In this document: piece after piece, positions 33,835 to 40,990 of the stretch
How the letters are laid out: every line of letters starts with the position of its first letter
How positions within the stretch are numbered: position 1 is the first letter of the stretch
NCBI RefSeq assembly: GCF_011751075.1
Contig: NZ_JAALLN010000007.1
Span: 186,001 to 250,000, forward strand
Source: Flavobacterium poyangense
GTDB lineage: Bacteria; Bacteroidota; Bacteroidia; Flavobacteriales; Flavobacteriaceae
DNA: 64,000 nucleotides
Direction: 5' to 3'
Position numbers and translations under genes: made by a program
Notes under the pieces: generated by a model
Seen by the model: only the letters and a program-made list of their open reading frames with translations
Database searches by the model: none
What the model was told of the DNA's origin: nothing

Positions 33835-35328
33835 ATGAATTACAACCAGAAAAGAGACCATTTTATTTCACCAATACTAGAATGGGCAAAAAAAAATAAA
33901 CCAAAGGTTAGCACTGCAAAAAATAAATTTATGGCTACTGCTGCAGTTAGTAGTTGTGATCATCTGAAAAACGCCAAACCTTTTGAAGTACCTTCCCAGT
34001 TTAACGGAAAAGATTACATTACAATGTTGCTTCAGATTGATGCCGAAATTGAGCAGGGGCTTATGTTGCAATATCTGTATGCTGCCTATAGCATGGGCGG
34101 ACCGCAAATTCCGGCAAAATATCAGGAAAAAGTACATACGTGGCAAAACATCATTTTAGGTATTGCAAAAGAAGAAATGGGGCATTTTATCTCCGTTCAA
34201 AATGTACTCAAAGTGATTGGTGCTCCCTTAAATTTTGGTAGGGAAAGTTATCCTTGGGACAGTCCTTTTTACCCGTTTCCCTTTACTTTAGAAAAATTCA
34301 CTCTTAGTTCACTCGCAAAGTATGTTTATGCCGAAGCACCTTGCGAATGGTTAGAAAGCGATGATCCGTTGGCTGCCGAAATTATAGCCTCCGTAGATAC
34401 AACCGTATCAGATCCGCATACTGTTGGGGCCTTGTTTGTAGTCTTACTTCAATTAATCAACGATCCGAAAGTAATATCCGATGAAACTTTTCAGGCCGGA
34501 ACATATTCGTGTCAGGCTAAGTTTGACGAGTGGGGTCGGGGATATACCGGAGGAAACAGAGGAAGTGATGGAAAAAGCATCTATACCAAAAGCCCCGATG
34601 TATTGGTTGCTCCTTTATTATCTCGTGACGATGCTTATAATGCTTTATCAGAAATTGCGGAACAAGGAGAAGGAATGGATACCAAAGAAGAAACGACGCC
34701 TTCGCACTTCGAGCGATTCCTGCATATTTATAAAGAGTATAAAGCCATACTGGCAGAAACCAATAACACCTTTGTACCATCCCGTAATGTAGCCACCAAT
34801 CCTTATGTGGGTTCAAAAGCAAACATACCCGAGGTGCCGGAGAGTTCTATTACGGCAATAGAAGTAGAAAGCGATAAAATTACAGATCCCGAAGCTATTC
34901 TTTGGTCTAACTTGAGTGATATCAGATATCGTTTATTGCTTAATTTCTTAAACCATAGCTTTTTATTGGATAATGGGTATAATAATTCGGGGAGTTTTTC
35001 ACCACGAGGTATGATTATCAATTCTGCATTTGGAGAAATGTATAATTTAAGAAGTTTGGCAACTATTCTGGTTCAGACTCCAATAAACAAAAATAAAGAC
35101 GTAATGGGAGGACCACCATTTACACTTCCTTATACATTTGATTTACCATTTGGAGAGCACAATCGCTGGAGATTGCACAGAGATCTTCTCGAAGCATCAC
35201 ACAACATCATACTAGAGTTGAAACGCTTTAAAGATCAACCTCATATTCAATATTTGAATGGATTACAGGAAGCCGATCAAAAACTACTGCAAGCCATTGT
35301 CGATTTAACACAAGACAATCTGGTATAG
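33835..35328 (+). CDS. Ferritin-like-domain protein, VioB (iminophenyl-pyruvate dimer synthase) type
   Basis: 497 residues from the ATG at 33835 (MNYNQKRD); a longer frame from 33748 adds 29 residues with no family features. Residues about 50-190 form a ferritin-like helical domain: LLQIDAEIEQGLMLQYLYAAY with two Glu and GIAKEEMGHFISVQN with an EExxH-type motif, likely iron ligands. This is the family found in VioB-type enzymes, which couple imine products of amino-acid oxidation in bisindole pathways. Next to a LodA-like amino-acid oxidase this suggests that the imine or peroxide made by the oxidase is used by this protein. It lies 44 bases upstream of the LodA-like gene. Confidence 0.82.
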   Translation: MNYNQKRDHFISPILEWAKKNKPKVSTAKNKFMATAAVSSCDHLKNAKPFEVPSQFNGKDYITMLLQIDAEIEQGLMLQYLYAAYSMGGPQIPAKYQEKVHTWQNIILGIAKEEMGHFISVQNVLKVIGAPLNFGRESYPWDSPFYPFPFTLEKFTLSSLAKYVYAEAPCEWLESDDPLAAEIIASVDTTVSDPHTVGALFVVLLQLINDPKVISDETFQAGTYSCQAKFDEWGRGYTGGNRGSDGKSIYTKSPDVLVAPLLSRDDAYNALSEIAEQGEGMDTKEETTPSHFERFLHIYKEYKAILAETNNTFVPSRNVATNPYVGSKANIPEVPESSITAIEVESDKITDPEAILWSNLSDIRYRLLLNFLNHSFLLDNGYNNSGSFSPRGMIINSAFGEMYNLRSLATILVQTPINKNKDVMGGPPFTLPYTFDLPFGEHNRWRLHRDLLEASHNIILELKRFKDQPHIQYLNGLQEADQKLLQAIVDLTQDNLV

Positions 35329-35372
35329 TTTCAAATTAATTCATTCCATTAAATAATTTAAAATACTACGAT

Positions 35373-37667
35373 ATGAAAATTATAGAATTAAGAATTCTTC
35401 CGCCTATTGCCATTGGCAGACTAGGGGAATCAGAAGAACCTATGGAAGCGTATGATCTTCAATTATCAAAAGAAAAACCACTTGACTATAGAGAAATTAC
35501 TCCTGAAACAACATTAACAGTAGACCCAGTTACAGGAGAAATTAAATCACATAAACCTACTTATATCAAATTTAAAGAGGTTAAAAATCTTGCAGACCGA
35601 AACGGAAAAATACATCCCGTTTCTCCTTTTCTGGAAGTGTTTGCCATCACAGATCAAAAGCCCGACGAATTAGTGCCTCTTACTGAAGATTTGCTTAAAC
35701 AATCGGGTTTGAGCCTCAAAGACATCAGTTGGGATGTAGATGTGGCCAACATAAAGATTTTCAGGAGAACAGGAGATGTAGATGATAAAATGTTTGCCAA
35801 AATTAATACTATTACTTCGCATGAAGTGAAACCATTGCTTGCAGATTGCGGAAATTTTCTGCCTGACAAAAAATTACCATTAGGCTCTGTTCAGTTTATA
35901 AAACCAACGCAAGAGTTTCCGGAAATAAGATTCCGTTACACACCGGCAGGAGGAAAAGTGTATGGCGCCAGTTTATATAGAAAAACGGGGCCGGGTGAAA
36001 ACCAAATAGAAAAAGATCCCACCTTTAAAAGTGAGGACGAAATATTGTACAATATAGATAAAGGCAAATGGCGTGGTTATAAAGAAGGTAGTACCCCTAA
36101 CGTGTTGTACACCAATCCGGCACAGATTTTTGCAGGTTATTCCTATACCGACGAACAGCAGGTGAGCTGGCAGGTGAGCTGGGGATATATAGATGATGAA
36201 TGTGATGGTTTTGTAACCGTAAAACTAAAAATTGAAGCAGATAAGATATTGACCGCCAAAGCACATATTAGCGCCGGACCACCTGCTTTTGCTCCTGATA
36301 CTTTGCCAATTCGCGTGGTCTCAGATGAACTGGAGCAAATTATATTAAGTACAGACATTGATGGAGAGGTAACTATAGAAGAAGCCGAAGAGATTATCCG
36401 CAGGGCTTTTGAAACCATTCGCCTCATGAATACTGCAATAATGAATGGAAATAGTTATGAAGGCAAACAAAATGTAGCCAGCACCATGGTACGTCAGAAT
36501 ACAAATGATTTTGGTCGTTTTTTCGAACCTATCATGGCAACTTCTCTTGTAGACAATCTTGCTTTACAGCTTTTACACGAAAGAGTGTTTAACGGTCTAA
36601 GTTCAGGAGCATCACCATGGTTTAGTGATTTGTTGCGAAAACCTGATGAAATAGGGGATTTATCTAGTAAAGCCCTTCGAAAAATGCCTGCTTTAATGCG
36701 TGGTGCCGATGGAAGGTCGCTAACTTTTACCTATCGACAAATCAATATGATTATAAAAGCCGCAAGTACCTCGATGTTTAAGGATATTAATCCCGATACA
36801 TTGCCGGTAAGTTACGGTTCACCATTGAAAGCAAATAATCTAACAGCGCAATTGCATTACAGAGGAACAGGAAATCCTATTGCTGTTTTACCAAGAACAG
36901 CCATTTCAAATTGTTTTCCGGGATTGGAATTTGATTTCAGAAATCTTTGGAGAAGAGCATTCAACGGAATTGTTCTAATTGAAAACAATAATTATGTATT
37001 GGAGGCCAGTGATCCGAAATTCAAAAATTTAGAAGGACACCGATTGGTAGCCATAGAAGGTCAGCCCACAATGGTACAGACTTTTGGCCCTGTATTCCCC
37101 AATGGTGATAGTGTACCTTTAAAAACAGACGCAAATCCAAATGGGGTTTCTTTTATGGAATGGTCGAACTCTATGGTTCATGTTTTACAAAAACAAGGAA
37201 AGGAGGTAGTATGTCATTTTACAGCAGCACCTTCAATACCCGAAGTTGTAGTAGATTTAAGCGAATTGAACAATCCCGAAAAATATACTGCCGTTACTTT
37301 AGTAGTTAATACCATATTTGACGGCAATAGTGCCGCATTTTCGGACACCATTATAAAACCCGGAGAGTTAACACAAGGCCTTTGTGCGCCGTGGCAAAAT
37401 GACTATCGCGAGTGTTCCTGTTATTATTGGGCAGCGAGCAGACCCGATTTCGTAAATATTGTTCCCGACGAAAATGGACTAAGTACCGGAGATTTATGGA
37501 TGGCTAAAAAACGTACAGGGTCCTATATTCCTGATGATTGGCAAAACTCAAGATTGCTTTCCTATCAGGATCTTTTTGAAAACTGGCAAGGAGAACTCAA
37601 TTTTATCATTGCCGGAAAAGACGCGATCCAAAGCGAGCCCGTAAAACCTAAATCTACCAAGAAATAA
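35373..37667 (+). CDS. LodA-like quinoprotein amine/amino-acid oxidase (CTQ type)
   Basis: 764 residues. LodA-family features: the N-terminal LRILPPIAIGRLGES, the ISNCFPGLEFDFRNLW block (residues 511-526), and the C-terminal PWQNDYREC (673-681). By comparison with LodA (Asp512, Cys516, Trp581 form or help form the cysteine tryptophylquinone), Asp677 and Cys681 are the likely pair and Trp738 in FENWQGEL the likely partner (57 residues on, against 65 in LodA). Members oxidise lysine, glycine or other amines, releasing peroxide and ammonia. There is no signal peptide, as in LodA. The stop overlaps the start of the radical SAM gene by one base. The substrate cannot be read from the sequence. Confidence 0.9.
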   Translation: MKIIELRILPPIAIGRLGESEEPMEAYDLQLSKEKPLDYREITPETTLTVDPVTGEIKSHKPTYIKFKEVKNLADRNGKIHPVSPFLEVFAITDQKPDELVPLTEDLLKQSGLSLKDISWDVDVANIKIFRRTGDVDDKMFAKINTITSHEVKPLLADCGNFLPDKKLPLGSVQFIKPTQEFPEIRFRYTPAGGKVYGASLYRKTGPGENQIEKDPTFKSEDEILYNIDKGKWRGYKEGSTPNVLYTNPAQIFAGYSYTDEQQVSWQVSWGYIDDECDGFVTVKLKIEADKILTAKAHISAGPPAFAPDTLPIRVVSDELEQIILSTDIDGEVTIEEAEEIIRRAFETIRLMNTAIMNGNSYEGKQNVASTMVRQNTNDFGRFFEPIMATSLVDNLALQLLHERVFNGLSSGASPWFSDLLRKPDEIGDLSSKALRKMPALMRGADGRSLTFTYRQINMIIKAASTSMFKDINPDTLPVSYGSPLKANNLTAQLHYRGTGNPIAVLPRTAISNCFPGLEFDFRNLWRRAFNGIVLIENNNYVLEASDPKFKNLEGHRLVAIEGQPTMVQTFGPVFPNGDSVPLKTDANPNGVSFMEWSNSMVHVLQKQGKEVVCHFTAAPSIPEVVVDLSELNNPEKYTAVTLVVNTIFDGNSAAFSDTIIKPGELTQGLCAPWQNDYRECSCYYWAASRPDFVNIVPDENGLSTGDLWMAKKRTGSYIPDDWQNSRLLSYQDLFENWQGELNFIIAGKDAIQSEPVKPKSTKK

Positions 37668-39052
37668 TGACAAGCCCAACCCAAAGATTCATAGACACAA
37701 GGATGAATGGTCCGATTGCAACAAAGCTTGCACAGCTCATTGTTCCGCAATCCAAACCTCGTTCGGCTACGGCACATTTGGTAAAAGGAGCACATTCAAC
37801 CCAGATTTTTATTCCAAACGGAAGCCGGCTTTATACTATTTCTCCCGAAGTAGAGCAAAAAATAGCTTTTTTAATGGATAAAAAGAATGAAAAAGGCCTG
37901 CAAAAGGAATTGATTCATTTAGGGCTCGATGCACCCGAATATATTACGGATGAGCCTTTGCAAAGTCCGAGATTGCATGCATTGTCATTGGCAATAGCAC
38001 AAAAATGCAACATGGGATGTACCTATTGTTATGCCGATCAGGGCGATTTTGGAGGACCTACAAAAAATATGTCTTTAGAAACAGCCTTTAAAGCTATCGA
38101 TTTGTTACTAAAAGAATGTCCCGAAGGAGGTAAAGCACAGCTTACTTTTTTAGGAGGAGAACCTTTAATTAACAGGCAAGCCATAAGAGAAGCTACAGTT
38201 TATGCCGAAAAAGCAGCTAAGAAAAAAGAGATACAACTTAGTTATTCGATTACTACAAACGGAACCTTGGTTACAGAAAGTGATGCCGTTTTTTTTGAAG
38301 AATATGGTTTTTCTGTAACGATTAGTCTGGACGGAATAGGTAAGGATCATGATCTCAATCGACCAATGAAAGGAGGCAAGGGAAGTTACGATACCATCAT
38401 CAAAAACATTCAACCCTTACTGGCGTTACAGCAAAAAATGCAGGTTTCTGCCAGAGTGACCGTAACTCCCGAGAATACAAATCTTCCGGCTGTTTTGGAT
38501 GAATTTGTTGCAATGGGATTCCATGGCGTAGGTTTTTCTCCTTTACTCAGATCCAGCAATGGTCAAAACGAAATGAACAAAGAGCAGTTAGCGGTCATGT
38601 TAGAAAATATGATCGCCTGCGGTCTCAATTTCGAGAAAAATGTATTAGCAGGAAAACGCTATCCCTTTCTGAATATGGTAAATGCCTTAAAAGAAATTTC
38701 CAAAGGAACCCACAGACCCTATCCGTGCGGAGCAGGAGCCGGTTATATGGGCGTATCTGCTGATGAAGATTTATTTGCCTGCCATCGTTTTGTGAACGAA
38801 GATGTTGGAAAAATGGGTGATTTAAACAAGGGCATACAAGGCGATTTACAGAATACATGGCTTGCCACCCGACATGTAAATACACAAGATCCCTGCTCAA
38901 AATGTTGGGCACGTTACCTCTGTGGCGGTGGTTGCCATCACGAAGTAATTGAAAAGGGAAGACCCGCTTGTGATTACATCAGATCATGGTTGTTCTATAC
39001 CATACAAGCCAACGAAAGACTGTCAAGATTAAAACCTAACTGGAATAATTAA
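37667..39052 (+). CDS. Radical SAM/SPASM protein, candidate quinoprotein maturase
   Basis: 461 residues. The radical SAM cluster motif CxxxCxxC is Cys114, Cys118 and Cys121 in KCNMGCTYC; FLGGEPL (the GGE motif) follows. The C-terminal SPASM domain has Cys354, 372, 410, 413, 419, 423 and 435, in the pattern CGAG...CHRF...CSKCW...CGGGCHHE, enough for two auxiliary iron-sulfur clusters. This is the arrangement of the enzymes that crosslink residues in peptide or quinohemoprotein maturation (QhpD/PeaB type). The N-terminal 100 residues may be a peptide-binding domain. The ATG overlaps the oxidase stop (TAATG), so the oxidase is the natural substrate. LodA itself is not reported to need such an enzyme, which makes this unusual. 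Confidence 0.92.
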   Translation: MTSPTQRFIDTRMNGPIATKLAQLIVPQSKPRSATAHLVKGAHSTQIFIPNGSRLYTISPEVEQKIAFLMDKKNEKGLQKELIHLGLDAPEYITDEPLQSPRLHALSLAIAQKCNMGCTYCYADQGDFGGPTKNMSLETAFKAIDLLLKECPEGGKAQLTFLGGEPLINRQAIREATVYAEKAAKKKEIQLSYSITTNGTLVTESDAVFFEEYGFSVTISLDGIGKDHDLNRPMKGGKGSYDTIIKNIQPLLALQQKMQVSARVTVTPENTNLPAVLDEFVAMGFHGVGFSPLLRSSNGQNEMNKEQLAVMLENMIACGLNFEKNVLAGKRYPFLNMVNALKEISKGTHRPYPCGAGAGYMGVSADEDLFACHRFVNEDVGKMGDLNKGIQGDLQNTWLATRHVNTQDPCSKCWARYLCGGGCHHEVIEKGRPACDYIRSWLFYTIQANERLSRLKPNWNN

Positions 39053-39058
39053 GAGTAA

Positions 39059-40549
39059 ATGAAACTGTTACCCGAAGTTTTCGATGTATTTATCCTGGGA
39101 GCCGGTCCTGCCGGATTGTGCGCTGCGATACGCCTTTTAGAAATGGGTTATACCGTTGGTCTGCTCGAGCAGGAACAATTTCCAAGACCTCAAATAGGCG
39201 AGTCACTTTCTCCCGGAATTCGGAATATTTTCGAATATTTGAATGTGAAACATCTATTGGATGATCCTGTGTATTTAAAAAATGGTGCTGCCAGAGTTAT
39301 TTGGGAAAACAAAGAGCAAATCTACAACCGTCCCGCACAAAACAATGGAGGGATCATCGTAGACAGAAGCAAACTCGATCAGGATTTACTTAAATTTGCA
39401 ATCTCCAAAGGATTACATTTAATAATGCCCGGAAAATTAAAAAACTCCACAAATTCAGAAAACGGATGGGCATTGGAGATAATTGCCGGATTGGTTCAAA
39501 TCAAAATTAATTCAAAAATTGTATTGGATTCAAGGGGGCGCAAAGGCACACTTTTAAAAGAAAGAGTTCCAATTGCTCCCTCCGCAGTTGCCGTTTGGAC
39601 CCATATTGAGATGGGGTCCATTGCCAACGAAGCGCTTATCGAAGCTGTTGACGAGGGTTGGTTATGGGGATCTCCCGTTTGTGGAAACCGTTATCGGATT
39701 ATGACTTTTACAGATCCGATTGCCTTAAAGAAAAATAGCGAATCACATCTTTTAGAGGTAATGCGCAAAACAAAGTTGTTCTCACCACTAACAAACAAAA
39801 TTGGAGAAGCTTCCATTGAAACCTGTTCCGTTACTTCGTTTGTGAACCATGACCCCTGGAACAAACAGTTTGTTAAAATTGGAGAAGCCGCTTTTACCTT
39901 AGATCCGCTTTCTTCTACAGGTGTAGAAAAGGCGATGCGCTTTTCTTTGCATGTGGCGATTGCAATAAATACTTACTTAAAAGATCCTGATTCACCAAAT
40001 CCAAAAGATTTCTATGAAGAAAAATTAATAGAATCGGTAGTCAATCATGCCCATTGGACAGCCGATTATTATCGCAACGCCTGGGCCTGCAACGAAAAGA
40101 CAGAATTCTGGTCAAAAAGAGCCGATTTTCAGCTCGATATTTCGAAGAGTGAAACCGATTTTACATTAAAGTTGGAAAAGGAATTTAAGACAGCCCGTAC
40201 ACTCCTTGAAAAAAAACAAGAACCTATTCCGGTAGATTTTATTCTATACCGATTTTGGAATGAGGAAATTGTCGTTGCCCCTAATGTTACGTTTAAAACT
40301 GTCTATGCCGTTCAGAAGGACAGTATAGTACTGAAAGAAGCACTGGTTCACCCGAATTTAGAACGACCGTCGGTTTATCTGGATCAAATAGAATTATTTC
40401 CTTTTTTAAAGACTATAAATGGTAAAGTTGTTTCAAGTATCATAGCGCAGCTGAATACAACGATTGGAATCGAAAAGTCAAAAAAAATACTTGTTTTCCT
40501 TTTATCCAATCAACTGCTTGTTACGAGTAAAGGTGGATTAGAAGTTTAA
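39059..40549 (+). CDS. LodB-like FAD-dependent maturation flavoprotein
   Basis: 496 residues. The N-terminal FILGAGPAGLCAAIRLLEMG is the FAD dinucleotide-binding fold, followed by FPRPQIGESLSPGIRNIF, the GES region shared with tryptophan-halogenase-like flavoproteins. LDPLSSTGVEKAMRF is the FAD-binding motif near the C-terminal third. In LodA systems the flavoprotein LodB is required to make the tryptophylquinone. It is 6 bases downstream of the radical SAM gene and last in the block. It could equally oxidise another substrate, but the position makes the LodB role most likely. Confidence 0.87.
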   Translation: MKLLPEVFDVFILGAGPAGLCAAIRLLEMGYTVGLLEQEQFPRPQIGESLSPGIRNIFEYLNVKHLLDDPVYLKNGAARVIWENKEQIYNRPAQNNGGIIVDRSKLDQDLLKFAISKGLHLIMPGKLKNSTNSENGWALEIIAGLVQIKINSKIVLDSRGRKGTLLKERVPIAPSAVAVWTHIEMGSIANEALIEAVDEGWLWGSPVCGNRYRIMTFTDPIALKKNSESHLLEVMRKTKLFSPLTNKIGEASIETCSVTSFVNHDPWNKQFVKIGEAAFTLDPLSSTGVEKAMRFSLHVAIAINTYLKDPDSPNPKDFYEEKLIESVVNHAHWTADYYRNAWACNEKTEFWSKRADFQLDISKSETDFTLKLEKEFKTARTLLEKKQEPIPVDFILYRFWNEEIVVAPNVTFKTVYAVQKDSIVLKEALVHPNLERPSVYLDQIELFPFLKTINGKVVSSIIAQLNTTIGIEKSKKILVFLLSNQLLVTSKGGLEV

Positions 40550-40552
40550 TTC

Positions 40553-40622
40553 TTAATACTTAATACTTAATACTTAATACTTAATACTTAATACTTAATA
40601 CTTAATACTTAATACTTAATAC
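40553..40622. repeat. Heptamer TTAATAC tandem array, ten perfect copies
   Basis: Ten consecutive TTAATAC units (70 bases) start 4 bases after the stop codon of the LodB-like gene and end before TTAGTTCG. The array is perfect, so copy-number variation by slippage is likely. It has no coding capacity. Confidence 0.95.
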
Positions 40623-40723
40623 TTAGTTCGAAATAGACACCCTAATTAATCTTTAAATTCATCTCCCACAATTTTTCAAAAAATACTACAAATAAAATTT
40701 CATTTGTTAAATAATGATCAAAG

Positions 40724-40753
40724 AGTCTGTTTCTCCCGAAACGGACTTTTTTG
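40724..40753 (+). terminator. Intrinsic terminator of the quinoprotein cluster
   Basis: A 10-bp stem AGTCTGTTTC/GAAACGGACT (one G-T pair) with loop TCCC, followed by a T tract. It ends the five-gene operon about 170 bases after the last stop. Confidence 0.85.
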
Positions 40754-40990
40754 TTTATCGCGTCATTTTAATCTCAGTTTAGCCCGAGTTTACTGAGAGT
40801 AATGTAGACATAAATTAGTTTCACAAAACAAATTTGGATACGTAAACTCAGGCTTGAAACATGACTTTTCTAAAATTCGATTCTTTAGCGTAAATTAAAT
40901 TTTCATATCAAAATATTTTTCATTTATTTTACTACATCGATTTCGTAATGCGATAATCGCAAATAACTACTTAAACAAACAACAAATTTT
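40754..40990. other. Promoter region of ppdK
   Basis: AT-rich spacer of about 235 bases between the terminator and the ppdK start. I did not find an exact TAnnTTTG element. Nothing coding is seen. Confidence 0.4.

Noticed and set aside
37212..37394. Cys614 and Trp674 as the CTQ pair of the LodA-like oxidase (60 residues apart)
   Set aside because: The spacing fits, but Cys614 lacks the Asp four residues before it that LodA needs; Cys681 has it.
40553..40622. Replication or partition iterons suggested by the heptamer array
   Set aside because: No rep or par gene is nearby and the array lies between a stop codon and a terminator.
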